In this document: positions 27,431 to 36,854 of the stretch, in pieces
How positions within the stretch are numbered: the first letter of the stretch is position 1
Layout: every line of letters starts with the position of its first letter
NCBI RefSeq assembly: GCF_001650345.1
Contig: NZ_LVHF01000033.1
Location: 310,001 to 374,000, forward strand
Direction of reading: 5' to 3'
Length of the DNA: 64,000 bases
DNA from: Photobacterium jeanii
GTDB lineage: Bacteria > Pseudomonadota > Gammaproteobacteria > Enterobacterales > Vibrionaceae
Program-made: the position numbers and the translations under genes
The notes under the pieces: model-generated
Told to the model about the DNA's origin: nothing
Database searches by the model: none
The model's input: only the letters and a program-made list of their open reading frames with translations

Positions 27431-28243
27431 ATGAAAAATTTGAATGTTCGCCTTAGGGAAGAGAGCTTAAACGTTATCATTGCTGACTTTATTGAAAAGC
27501 TAAAGCTTAATCCAACAGACTGTGATTTACGCTGTAGCTTTATTGAACTGCTATGTATTGATGGTCAGTTTGAGCGGGCCGATCAGCAAGTATCATTATT
27601 AATTAAGCAACGTCCAGAATATTTAGTAGGCGGTAATAATTTACGACAGCTTATTCATGCTGCGCAATCTCGCATAGATTACTTTAATGGGCATGCCTCG
27701 GCACAATTATTAGTTGGTGAAACAGAGACTTTTGAGCATTTTGTTGCTCTGAATATGGCACGTTTATCAAATGATATTGAAGATATTGAGCAACGAACGA
27801 CTCAATTAGAGGCCACACGAAAAGTTGCTCGATTGAAGGTAAATGGCAAGGTACATGAAGATTGTCGAGAGCTTGATGATAGCTTAGCTGGGTATCTTGA
27901 GTTATTTGGTACTGATGGCGGCTATTACTTGGTGCCGTTTGATGCTATCGATCGCCTTGAGTTTAAGCCTGTCACATCTTTGATTGAGTTAGTGTGGCGC
28001 AAGGTTGATATCGAAGTGGCTGGAGGACCAAGCGGCGATGCTTTTGTTCCTATTACTTATATCGCCAGCGAAACAGATGCCCAGAAGCTTGGGCGAGAGA
28101 CTGATTGGCTAGAAATCTCAGGTACGCAAACAGTAGTTGGGCAAGGGTTAAAAATGTGGCTTGTAGGTGAAGAAGCGATTGCTTTGTCACAGTGTGAAGT
28201 TGTTGAAGCGGAAGAAAAACGTCAAGTTGTAACAGAAGCGTAA
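27431..28243 (+). CDS. tagJ: T6SS accessory protein TagJ (ImpE/HsiE)
   Basis: A 270-residue ImpE-family protein. The N-terminal half is TPR-like (EESLNVIIADFIEKLKLNP, then FIELLCIDGQFERADQQ), followed by a beta-rich domain with YLVPFDAIDRLEF and DWLEISGTQTVVGQG. TagJ/HsiE1 binds the N-terminus of TssB in Pseudomonas and modulates sheath disassembly by ClpV. It starts three bases after the TssC paralogue, with no strong ribosome site, suggesting coupling. Confidence 0.9.
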   Translation: MKNLNVRLREESLNVIIADFIEKLKLNPTDCDLRCSFIELLCIDGQFERADQQVSLLIKQRPEYLVGGNNLRQLIHAAQSRIDYFNGHASAQLLVGETETFEHFVALNMARLSNDIEDIEQRTTQLEATRKVARLKVNGKVHEDCRELDDSLAGYLELFGTDGGYYLVPFDAIDRLEFKPVTSLIELVWRKVDIEVAGGPSGDAFVPITYIASETDAQKLGRETDWLEISGTQTVVGQGLKMWLVGEEAIALSQCEVVEAEEKRQVVTEA

Positions 28244-28249
28244 TGAGTT

Positions 28250-28717
28250 ATGTATGTACCACTGAAGCCATCACTGTTAGATAACTTGATTGATGAGTCG
28301 CCTGAGAATGAGGCTGAACGACCTAAACCTTATTCATTACAAATGTTGAAGAATAGTGTCCGTAGAGACTTAGAATCTTTGCTTAACTCTCGAAAGACAT
28401 GGCGAAAGTGGCCAAGTCATCTACGTGAATTAGATTCTTCGTTATTAAATTATGGATTGTCTGACTTTTCATCCATGCCTTTTGGTAGCAAAGATAGCAG
28501 GCGCCTTTTGTGCAGTATGGTAGAAGATACGATCAAACGTTTCGAGCCTAGATTTGACTCAGTAATTGTATCGGTGCTTGGCGACGATGAGCCGGACGAT
28601 CGTGTGCTGAGACTTCGTATTCAAGCTGTTTTTCGCGTCGGCGAGGCAGAGGAAGAGATTATCTTCGACTCAGAAGTGGAGCCTATCAGTTTAGGAATTA
28701 AGGTAGAGGAATCTTAG
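28250..28717 (+). CDS. tssE: T6SS baseplate protein TssE (gp25-like)
   Basis: A 155-residue gp25-like wedge protein. The conserved NSVRRDLESLLNSR (family: SVRRDLExLLNTR) and the C-terminal LRIQAVFRVGEAEEEIIFDSEV are visible. Its EPR-type segment is present as RFEPRFDSV. It ends one base before the tssF GTG. Confidence 0.94.
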   Translation: MYVPLKPSLLDNLIDESPENEAERPKPYSLQMLKNSVRRDLESLLNSRKTWRKWPSHLRELDSSLLNYGLSDFSSMPFGSKDSRRLLCSMVEDTIKRFEPRFDSVIVSVLGDDEPDDRVLRLRIQAVFRVGEAEEEIIFDSEVEPISLGIKVEES

Positions 28718-28718
28718 C

Positions 28719-30548
28719 GTGAGCGATGATTTGCTAAAATATTACAATCGTGAGTTAGCTTATATTCGTCGAATGGGGGCTGAGTATGCGGAAAAATATC
28801 CTAAAATAGCGGGGCGACTACGGATCAGTGATGATCAAGTTGAAGATCCCCATGCTTCACGCATTATCGAAGCCTTTTCATTATTAACAGCCCAGATCCG
28901 CCGCAGTATAGACGACAACTATCCACAATTAACTGAGGCGCTAATTGGTCAATTATATCCTGATTACCACGCTACTATTCCACCAATGAGCGTAATCAAG
29001 TTGACCTCAAAAGATAATGTAAATGTTGGTTTTACCGTTCCTAAAGCAAACACTGTTGAGTTGGTAGCGGATCATTTTAAACGTTGTCAGTTCCAAACGT
29101 GTTATCAAACTCAGCTGTGGCCGTTTGATTTGGCTGGCGTGCAGTTTGAAAATGCTCCTTTTACTGCACCTGAGGCTAAGTTTCCTAAGACAGCTCGTTC
29201 AGTTATGAAGTTGAATTTAGCTTGTCATGATGAAGAACAAATATTATCTGAGGTTGATTTCTCTTGTTTGCGTTTTTATCTCAGTGGATTACCCCACTTA
29301 AGTTATCCGCTTTATCAATTATTAATGCGCTCCTTGGTGGGAATTGCCATTGTATCTAGAGGGGAATCTAGTCAAGTTAAGTACATATCACCAAAACATG
29401 TTCGTGCTACAGGTTTTGATGAATTTCAGGCGGTACTTCCTTATGGTAAGCAGAGTTTTGCTGGTTACCGTATGTTGGTTGAGTACTTTTTATTGCCTGA
29501 AAAGTACCTATTCGTTGAGTTATTTGATTTAGATTCAGCTTGGTTTGGAGATTTAGAACAGGCGGATATCTATTTCTATTTTGATGATGTTTCGGATGTG
29601 ATGCCAAAGCAGCTAACATCGGATAATGTGTTACTTGGTTGCACACCCATTATCAATTTATTTGAAAAGCAAGTTGAGCCTATTGCGCTCGACAGCGTGA
29701 ATTATGAATACAGGATAACGCCTTCTTTTAATCAGTCTGAATCTAATGAAGTGATTCGGGTAGAGAGCGTTAAAGCTTACAACTGGAATAATGCCGAAGT
29801 GGATGTAGTGCCTTTTTATCGAGGCGAGCATCCCAATTATCTATCTGAGCATGAGCTGTATTGGAATATTCGTCGTGAAGATGCGAACTGGGCTGGTGGT
29901 TTTGACGAGCCGGGGCGTGAAACATACATCGCTGTTATTGACCGTTTATCTCATCAATTTGAGCCGGAAGAGCAAGATCGCTGGAGTTTACGTATTGATA
30001 CTTTGTGCAGTAATCGAAACTTAGCAGCTCGTTTACCATTTGGTGGCGGGCAACCTAAGGTGTTCTTGGGACAACAAGGTGATGTGTTTGAGCAAGCCCG
30101 CTGTCTTTTCCCGCCAACAGAGCCTGTACGTCCACGCCTACATGACAGTACTCGTTGGCAATTAGCAAAGCTGTTAACGCTGAACAGTTTTAGTGATCAA
30201 GATAGTCTGTCAACATTGAAAGAAACATTACGGCTATATGACTTTAAAGCGTCGCCACAAACCAAGGTATTAATTGATGCCATTATTGGTTTGAAAGTTA
30301 CGCCTGCGACAGCGCGTGTTAATCAACATGGCCGAGTTGGTTTTTGTCATGGCTCTGATATCGATATTACATTCTCTGCAAATGACGTGCAGCAGTCGAC
30401 GATATTTATGTTTAGTCATGTACTTGCTCACTTCTTTGCTCAATATGCGGCGGTAAATAGTTTTACTCGTTTACGAGTGTGGCTCCAAGGTCAAGAGCAA
30501 GCTTTTCATGAGTGGCCTGCTACTGCGGGTGGGCAGGTGTTGCTATGA
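28719..30548 (+). CDS. tssF: T6SS baseplate protein TssF (GTG start)
   Basis: A 609-residue TssF/VasA protein. The conserved N-terminus LLKYYNRELAYIRRMGAEYA and PKIAGRL are diagnostic, as is LTEALIGQLYPDYHATIPPM. The GTG start at 28719 has AGAGGA upstream. It forms the baseplate wedge with TssG and TssE. Its stop overlaps the tssG start (ATGA). Confidence 0.95.
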   Translation: MSDDLLKYYNRELAYIRRMGAEYAEKYPKIAGRLRISDDQVEDPHASRIIEAFSLLTAQIRRSIDDNYPQLTEALIGQLYPDYHATIPPMSVIKLTSKDNVNVGFTVPKANTVELVADHFKRCQFQTCYQTQLWPFDLAGVQFENAPFTAPEAKFPKTARSVMKLNLACHDEEQILSEVDFSCLRFYLSGLPHLSYPLYQLLMRSLVGIAIVSRGESSQVKYISPKHVRATGFDEFQAVLPYGKQSFAGYRMLVEYFLLPEKYLFVELFDLDSAWFGDLEQADIYFYFDDVSDVMPKQLTSDNVLLGCTPIINLFEKQVEPIALDSVNYEYRITPSFNQSESNEVIRVESVKAYNWNNAEVDVVPFYRGEHPNYLSEHELYWNIRREDANWAGGFDEPGRETYIAVIDRLSHQFEPEEQDRWSLRIDTLCSNRNLAARLPFGGGQPKVFLGQQGDVFEQARCLFPPTEPVRPRLHDSTRWQLAKLLTLNSFSDQDSLSTLKETLRLYDFKASPQTKVLIDAIIGLKVTPATARVNQHGRVGFCHGSDIDITFSANDVQQSTIFMFSHVLAHFFAQYAAVNSFTRLRVWLQGQEQAFHEWPATAGGQVLL

Positions 30549-31513
30549 CAACCAAACTCGACCCGAGCATATTTAATGGTGAAGGTTTCTTCGATGTTGT
30601 TTTTGCCTTGCATCGTTATTTTGAGATGCAACAAGATAAATTCGAAATAGGTACGGATGCCTTTGTGGATGATGAACCTGTGCGGTTCGTCACTTCTCAA
30701 CATTTAGGCTTTGCTGCCAAAGAGGTTGATGTCCAACAAAGTGACCAAGGAAAAACGGTAGTTGAAGTTAGCTCTATGGGCTTAACTGGGGTATCGGGCG
30801 TTTTACCTCGGCACTATAGTGAAATGATTTTGCAACGTGCAAAAAAGAAAGATTATGCCTTTCGGGACTTTCTTGACCTCTTTAATCACCGTCTTATTTC
30901 TCTGCATTATAAAGCTTGGGAAAAATACCAGTTCCCTGTGCATTATCAACGCCATTTATGGGGTGAAGAGAATACCTTGCATACTGCGCTGAAGGCATTA
31001 ACTGGGGCAAAGCAAATAGGGGATATTTATTGGGGCGGGTTACTGGCAAAAACGGTACGTAGCAGCGCTTCGTTAAAAGCAATTTTAGCTGAAACTTTGC
31101 AGTGTGAAGTGGAGATTGAAGAGTTTGTTGGTCGTTGGGTGCCTCTGCAAGAAAGCGAACAAACGATGTTGGGCACCTCATTTGATCCTGAGGGGCAGCA
31201 TGCCCAGCTAGGAAACTCCACAGTATTAGGTACTAAAGTTTGGGATGTGAACGCCGCGATTCGTGTGGTGTTACGAGTGAATAACCCGGACTTAGCGGGC
31301 GATTTGATTCACAAAGGAAAGCGCATTCAACAACTCGATCATCTCGCTAAGCATTTTGTTCCGCAATCAACTCAAGTGAATTGGCAATTACAAACTCAAT
31401 ATCGCGACCTCCCGCAGGCTTGTTTAAATGGCAAGTCGCAATTAGGGCTGAGTGCAATGCTTGGCATGCCTGCCAGTATGGCATCGGAACCCGTCACAAT
31501 TTCGATTAGTTAA
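30545..31513 (+). CDS. tssG: T6SS baseplate protein TssG
   Basis: A 322-residue TssG/VasB protein from the ATG at 30545, which overlaps the tssF stop by four bases; an extension to 30512 lies in tssF. Motifs include FFDVVFALHRYFE, VSSMGLTGVSGVLPRHYSE and FRDFLDLFNHRLISLHYKAWEKY, all typical of TssG. Confidence 0.95.
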   Translation: MTTKLDPSIFNGEGFFDVVFALHRYFEMQQDKFEIGTDAFVDDEPVRFVTSQHLGFAAKEVDVQQSDQGKTVVEVSSMGLTGVSGVLPRHYSEMILQRAKKKDYAFRDFLDLFNHRLISLHYKAWEKYQFPVHYQRHLWGEENTLHTALKALTGAKQIGDIYWGGLLAKTVRSSASLKAILAETLQCEVEIEEFVGRWVPLQESEQTMLGTSFDPEGQHAQLGNSTVLGTKVWDVNAAIRVVLRVNNPDLAGDLIHKGKRIQQLDHLAKHFVPQSTQVNWQLQTQYRDLPQACLNGKSQLGLSAMLGMPASMASEPVTISIS

Positions 31514-31536
31514 CTTCAGTTTAAGAAAGGTAAAGT

Positions 31537-34116
31537 ATGTCGACAATGACACTAAAGGCCTTGGTGGATAAACTCACGCCAGAGGCAAAAAGGACACTGG
31601 AGTCCAGTGCGGCATTAGCGAATTCTCGCAGTCATGCGAGCGTCGAATTATTGCATTGGTTATATAGCATTGGTGAGTCTGGCTCGGCGCAATATCAAAC
31701 GGTGTCTCAGTTTTTTGGCATCGACCAGGGGCGTTTAAAGCACGATTTGCTAATAAGGTTAGAGCAATTGCCGACGGGGTGTGCTGATGCACCTGGGTTG
31801 GCAATACATACTGTCACTTTATTACGTCAAGCGTGGTTAGCTGCGACGATAGAATTTAATGCTACAGAGCTTGATATTGTTCACTTGCTTTATGCCATGT
31901 TTGCGGATGATTCATTAACAATGGTAGTGGGTCAATATAGCGTTGAGCTGGAGAAGATAGAACCGAATAAATTAGTTCATGCGTGGGATGAACTGTCTCA
32001 ACAAGCTGCCAGTGCTTCGTCAATAGCGTCGACATCTTCGCACTCTAGCCCTGCATTAGAGCAGTTTACAATTGACCTTACTGCGCAAGCTCATAATGGG
32101 GAAATTGATCCGATTGTGGGTCGTGATGATGAAATTCGCCAGATGATTGATATTTTATCGCGACGTCGGCAGAACAACCCTATTTTGACCGGTGAAGCCG
32201 GCGTTGGTAAGACTGCCGTAGTTGAAGGTTTGGCTTTACGTATTGCGGCTGGCGATGTGCCCGATTCATTAAAAGGTGTCGTTCTACGCTCGTTAGATCT
32301 GGCTTTATTGCAAGCTGGCGCTGGGGTGAAAGGTGAATTCGAAAACCGCTTGAAGTCAGTCGTACAAGAAGTTAAGTCATCTCCTGTTCCTATCATTATT
32401 TTTATCGATGAAGCGCATGCCATGGTCGGTAGCGGTGGGCAAGCGGGGCAGAGTGATGCTGCCAATATTTTGAAACCTGCGTTAGCGCGTGGTGAGCTGC
32501 GTACTATTGCTGCTACAACTTGGGCTGAATACAAAAAGTACTTTGAAAAAGATGCGGCGCTTGCACGTCGTTTCCAAGTAGTGAAAGTTGATGAACCGAG
32601 TGAAGATAAAGCGATTGTAATGCTACGCGGTATTTTACCTGTAATGGAGAAGCACCATCAGGTCACGATTACAGATAAAGCGTTACAAGCGGCAGTAAAG
32701 CTTTCACATCGTTATATTAGTGGTCGCCAATTACCAGACAAAGCCGTTGGTTTACTTGATACTGCTTGTGCTCGTGTGGCAATGAGTCAAGCTACGGTAC
32801 CTGCGAAGTTGGAACGATTAGTTAAAACGAAAGAACAACTTCAAGCTGAAATTGCATTGTTAGAGAAAGAATCTGTCATAGGCAGTGATCATCAAGATGC
32901 GATTGGTTTACTCAATAATAAATTGAGGCAAGTAGAAGCCGATTATGAGCACTGCCAGCATGATTGGGAAAAAGAAAAGGCGCAAATAGACAAAGCGCAA
33001 GCACTGACAAAGCAGTTACTTGGTGATCAAGAACAGCTGGAGGTGAAAGCTGAATTAGGCGCAATAAAAACTGAGTTGGCCGAAAACAGTGAGCCGATGG
33101 TGTTCTATGAAGTAGATGAGCACTTAATTGCAGAAGTTGTCGCGGATTGGACGGGGATTCCTGTTGGTCGAATGCAAGCTGATGAGATTGAACAAATCCT
33201 CACCCTTGAAGAGCATTTGAAAAAACGTGTTATTGGTCAAGATCATGCACTGCATCACCTTGCTGAAGTAGTGAAAATTTCCCGAGCTAACTTGAATGAA
33301 GAAAATAAACCTAATGGGGTATTTTTGCTATCAGGGCCGAGCGGGGTAGGTAAAACGGAATCAGCACTGGCTTTAGCAGAGCAAATCTACGGCAGCGAAG
33401 CTCATATTACGACGATTAATATGTCTGAGTACAAAGAAGAGCATAAGGTATCTTTGCTTCTTGGTTCTCCTCCAGGTTACGTTGGCTTTGGCGAAGGTGG
33501 CGTGTTAACTGAAGCTGTACGCCGTAAGCCTTATAGTGTGGTATTGCTTGATGAAATAGAAAAAGCCCATCCAGGAGTACAAGACATCTTCTACCAAGTT
33601 TTTGATAAGGGAACGATAAAAGATGGTGAAGGGCGTGATATTGACTTTAAAAATACCATTATCATCCTGACGTCGAATGTTGGAACCGATCTTATTATGC
33701 AGCTTTGTGAAGATCCTGAGCTTGCACCCACCACGGATGGGTTGAAAGACGCCATTCAAGATGAGCTACTGAAAGTATTTAAACCGGCTTTCTTAGGAAG
33801 GATGAACATCATCCCTTATTTACCATTACATCAAAAAGTATTAAAAGAGATTGCCCAGTTACAATTAAACCGATTAAAGAAAAGGTTCAAAAACAACTAC
33901 GGTGCAATACTTGAAGCTGATGATAGCGTGGTTGATTATTTGGTTGATTTATCTAATGACCCAACAGCGGGAGCTCGTATAATTCAACAAAACCTACAGA
34001 AAACGTTATTGCCATTATTATCGACTGAGATTCTAGGTAAATTATCTAATAATGAATCTATAAATAAAATTATGGTTACATATAACAGTGATAATTTCAT
34101 CGTAGATATTGAGTGA
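31537..34116 (+). CDS. clpV: T6SS AAA+ unfoldase ClpV (TssH)
   Basis: An 859-residue Hsp100 protein. The N-terminal domain is followed by AAA1 with Walker A GEAGVGKTAV (about residue 219) and Walker B IIFIDEAHAM, a middle coiled-coil region, and AAA2 with GPSGVGKTES (about residue 598) and VVLLDEIEKAHP. ClpV recycles contracted TssBC sheath. AAAGG precedes the ATG. The spacing and sequence are those of T6SS ClpV rather than ClpB. Confidence 0.95.
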   Translation: MSTMTLKALVDKLTPEAKRTLESSAALANSRSHASVELLHWLYSIGESGSAQYQTVSQFFGIDQGRLKHDLLIRLEQLPTGCADAPGLAIHTVTLLRQAWLAATIEFNATELDIVHLLYAMFADDSLTMVVGQYSVELEKIEPNKLVHAWDELSQQAASASSIASTSSHSSPALEQFTIDLTAQAHNGEIDPIVGRDDEIRQMIDILSRRRQNNPILTGEAGVGKTAVVEGLALRIAAGDVPDSLKGVVLRSLDLALLQAGAGVKGEFENRLKSVVQEVKSSPVPIIIFIDEAHAMVGSGGQAGQSDAANILKPALARGELRTIAATTWAEYKKYFEKDAALARRFQVVKVDEPSEDKAIVMLRGILPVMEKHHQVTITDKALQAAVKLSHRYISGRQLPDKAVGLLDTACARVAMSQATVPAKLERLVKTKEQLQAEIALLEKESVIGSDHQDAIGLLNNKLRQVEADYEHCQHDWEKEKAQIDKAQALTKQLLGDQEQLEVKAELGAIKTELAENSEPMVFYEVDEHLIAEVVADWTGIPVGRMQADEIEQILTLEEHLKKRVIGQDHALHHLAEVVKISRANLNEENKPNGVFLLSGPSGVGKTESALALAEQIYGSEAHITTINMSEYKEEHKVSLLLGSPPGYVGFGEGGVLTEAVRRKPYSVVLLDEIEKAHPGVQDIFYQVFDKGTIKDGEGRDIDFKNTIIILTSNVGTDLIMQLCEDPELAPTTDGLKDAIQDELLKVFKPAFLGRMNIIPYLPLHQKVLKEIAQLQLNRLKKRFKNNYGAILEADDSVVDYLVDLSNDPTAGARIIQQNLQKTLLPLLSTEILGKLSNNESINKIMVTYNSDNFIVDIE

Positions 34117-34224
34117 CTTTTATTTCTTATCAGTGATATTTGTGAGCCATTTTCAAAAAAATAAAGTTTGAAATTGCGCTATTTACTAGCTGTGTAACTA
34201 TGCTCGCGTAATTAAATATTAACG

Positions 34225-34241
34225 GAGTTATTTAATAACTC
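34225..34241. promoter_or_regulatory. Perfect 17-bp dyad upstream of hcp
   Basis: GAGTTATT-T-AATAACTC is a perfect palindrome with one central base in the 221-base clpV-hcp gap. It could be a regulator operator or a 5' UTR hairpin controlling hcp. No reliable sigma-54 or sigma-70 promoter could be assigned here. Confidence 0.45.
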
Positions 34242-34337
34242 ATTTAAAAACATTGCTATCAATAAAATGATGCAGTGAATGCCTGTGCTTAATAATTAGT
34301 CTGTGTATAAATTAAAGAATGCTAATAGGAGATTTGC

Positions 34338-34835
34338 ATGCAATCTAATACGTATATGTATTACAACGGTATTAAAGGTGAAGGTACTGGTCAAGAAGGT
34401 GGTACTTATGATGGTTTAATTACTGTGCTTTCTGTCGATTGGGGGGTGGGGCGTGAAATCACTTCGTTCACAGGTACAGCAAAAGACCGTGAGGCAAGTG
34501 CAGCACGTCTTTACGATATGACAGTGACTAAGCTTCAAGACTCTGCGTCAACTTTGCTATTTAAAGAAGCGACTACTGGTAAGTCTGCAGAAGCTAGATT
34601 CCATATTACAAAGCAAGGTGAAGATGGCATCGAAGACATTATTACTTATGTCCTTACTGATGCAATGATTTCAGCTTACTCAATTTCAGTACAAGATGAT
34701 CGTCCTATCGAAACTTTAACTATTTCATTTACTGAAATGGAACTTAAAGTTTGGCCAACAAGTGATCAGAATATCAAGCAAGGTCATAGTACGTACAAAT
34801 ACAGCGGCAAGCACACTATTGGTAAAGTGGGTTAA
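34338..34835 (+). CDS. hcp: T6SS inner tube protein Hcp
   Basis: A 165-residue Hcp1-family protein that forms hexameric rings of the inner tube. Typical features are YYNGIKGEGT, the acidic/basic stretch TGTAKDREASAARLYD and VQDDRPIETLTISFTEMEL. AGGAGA precedes the ATG at good spacing. It has its own upstream region of 221 bases and a stable hairpin after the stop, consistent with high expression. Confidence 0.96.
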   Translation: MQSNTYMYYNGIKGEGTGQEGGTYDGLITVLSVDWGVGREITSFTGTAKDREASAARLYDMTVTKLQDSASTLLFKEATTGKSAEARFHITKQGEDGIEDIITYVLTDAMISAYSISVQDDRPIETLTISFTEMELKVWPTSDQNIKQGHSTYKYSGKHTIGKVG

Positions 34836-34847
34836 TATTAAAATTAT

Positions 34848-34870
34848 AGGGGTAGATGTTCTCTACCCCT
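34848..34870 (+). terminator. Hairpin between hcp and vgrG
   Basis: AGGGGTAGA (34848-34856) pairs perfectly with TCTACCCCT (34862-34870) around the loop TGTTC. No T-run follows, so it is more likely a 3' stabiliser or partial terminator that raises hcp message relative to vgrG. Confidence 0.6.
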
Positions 34871-34888
34871 AATTAGAGCGAAAGTGTA

Positions 34889-36739
34889 ATGATCAGTACT
34901 TCTCAAGAGAAACAATGTATTAAGTTACTTACAGGATTAGGGAATGATAGCCTAATCTTAACAAGTTTCGATTATCAGGAGGAATTTTCAGGATTGTTTT
35001 CTCTGAAAGCAAATGCTTTTGCTAACGGAATTACAATAGATCGTGAATCATTAATCGGTACTAATGTAACAATTGAGCTTGAGTATAATCTTAATACAGA
35101 ATTTGTGACCCGTTATTTTAACGGTGTTGTTGCACAATTAGAATGCGTTGGCAGTCGTATACCTGATAGTGCAGATGGAAAACTTTATCAAGATTATATT
35201 TTAACGATTCGTCCCAATTTATATTTGGCGAGTTTTAAAAATCATTACAAAATCTATCAAGAGAAAATGCTGGAAGAAATTCTGTCAGAAGTGTTTTCTC
35301 GTCATCAAGTTGCTTTTCGAGATGATCGCCAAAAGACTTATCCAGTTTATGGCTATAAAGTCCAATACCACGAAACCGACTTAGATTTTGTCTTACGACT
35401 ACTTCAAGAAGAAGGGATCTTTTTCTTCTTTGAGCATACTGAAGATGAACACGTATTGGTACTTGCTGATTCTGTTGAAAATTATACTCAGTGTGAGGAA
35501 AGCAGTGTTCGTCATATGACGGGTTCATTAAATGAACCGCATGTTCATCATTGGACGACGGGTTTACAACTTGCTGCGGGTAAAAGTGCAGTGTCAGGTT
35601 TTAATTTACAAAGCCCCAATAATCCGCCTTCTGCCGAACATAGTCATTTTGAAACGGGGTTTAACCCACCTGAAAGTGAGCTTTATCAGTATCAAGGTGA
35701 ATCTGGTTTTAATCCTAGGGTTGATTTTACCGCAGGCAATATCCTTGAAGGCTTACAGAAAGATACCCATGCTTGTAGTGGGTCGAGTAACTGCCGTTCT
35801 TTTGCTGTAGGAAAAACTTTTAGCTTTAGTGAACATGAAGATCCTGCGCTGGTGGGTGAGGCTTTTGTGATTTCACAATTGCATTTGCACGTTGCTATTC
35901 ATTCACAACTGGGGGCACAAAAAGAATCACAACAGGTTATCCATAATCAATTTAGTTGTGTGCCTGAAACGGTTGCTTATCGACCGCATAATATTGTCAC
36001 TAAGCCAAGGGTTCACGGTATTCAAACCGCGATTGTATCCGGTAAAGAAGGTGAAGAAGTTTATCTTGATAACCTTGGTCGTGTGAAAGTGAAGTTCAAT
36101 TGGGATAGAGAAGGTGAATCGAACGAGAACAGCTCGTGCTGGATTCGCGTAGCGCAAGCTTGGGCTGGTGCTGGCTGGGGAAGTTTCTTTATCCCTCGTG
36201 TTGGCCAAGAAGTCTTGGTTGATTTTGTAAATGGTGATCCTGAGCAGCCAATTATCTGTGGGTCTTTATACAACGCCAGTCAACCACCACCGTATAACCG
36301 CGGAAATCTAAGCGGAATTAGAACGCATTCGCTTGAAGGCAAAGCCAGTAACTGTAATGAAATTCGCTTTGATGACACCAAAGATAGCGAGCATTTAGCA
36401 ATTCATGCTGAAAAAGATCATTTCGTCACAGTTGAAAATGATCACCTTGAAGAAATTGAAAACAATCATCAGCTGACGGTGAAAAATGATCGCATTATCT
36501 TAATCGAAAATAACCAACAGTTTACGGTTAATAATGATCATTTGGTTGAAGTGAAAAATAACCAATCTAATAAAATTGGTAACCAAATTGTTATTGATGC
36601 GGGTAGTGAAATCGTACTTAAAACTGGTTCAGCCTCCATTACTATGTCAAGCGGTGGTGATATCAGTATTCAAGGCTCAAATGTTGAAATTAATGGTCAG
36701 TCGATTGCTCTGCAAGCAGGGCAAATAACGCTGAACTAA
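34889..36739 (+). CDS. vgrG: T6SS spike protein VgrG
   Basis: A 616-residue VgrG without an enzymatic C-terminal extension. The gp27-like part contains YQEEFSGLFSLKA, YHETDLDFVLRLLQEEGIFF and the gp5-like OB domain with RVKVKFNWDREGE and WAGAGWGSFFIPRVGQEVLV. The C-terminal beta-helix needle has three short repeats of END/NND-type sequence (for example TVENDHLEEIENNHQL). It carries PAAR tips and effectors; no PAAR gene is visible in the window. It is followed by the ketosynthase-like gene and rhs, which are the likely cargo module. Confidence 0.95.
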   Translation: MISTSQEKQCIKLLTGLGNDSLILTSFDYQEEFSGLFSLKANAFANGITIDRESLIGTNVTIELEYNLNTEFVTRYFNGVVAQLECVGSRIPDSADGKLYQDYILTIRPNLYLASFKNHYKIYQEKMLEEILSEVFSRHQVAFRDDRQKTYPVYGYKVQYHETDLDFVLRLLQEEGIFFFFEHTEDEHVLVLADSVENYTQCEESSVRHMTGSLNEPHVHHWTTGLQLAAGKSAVSGFNLQSPNNPPSAEHSHFETGFNPPESELYQYQGESGFNPRVDFTAGNILEGLQKDTHACSGSSNCRSFAVGKTFSFSEHEDPALVGEAFVISQLHLHVAIHSQLGAQKESQQVIHNQFSCVPETVAYRPHNIVTKPRVHGIQTAIVSGKEGEEVYLDNLGRVKVKFNWDREGESNENSSCWIRVAQAWAGAGWGSFFIPRVGQEVLVDFVNGDPEQPIICGSLYNASQPPPYNRGNLSGIRTHSLEGKASNCNEIRFDDTKDSEHLAIHAEKDHFVTVENDHLEEIENNHQLTVKNDRIILIENNQQFTVNNDHLVEVKNNQSNKIGNQIVIDAGSEIVLKTGSASITMSSGGDISIQGSNVEINGQSIALQAGQITLN

Positions 36740-36854
36740 GCCATGAGTAAAAGCATGGGTTCAAATTAACTTAAGTCATTGTTAATAAGGCACAGATTTT
36801 TTATCACCTTGTTAGTTATAGAAAGAATGACGATATAACATCGGTTAGGTGATC

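Noticed and set aside
32091..32534. 147-codon minus-strand frame inside clpV
   Set aside because: Antisense shadow of the AAA1 domain; composition mirrors the ClpV codons.
34117..34337. Possible sigma-54 promoter before hcp
   Set aside because: No GG-N10-GC element with acceptable flanks was found by eye; not claimed.
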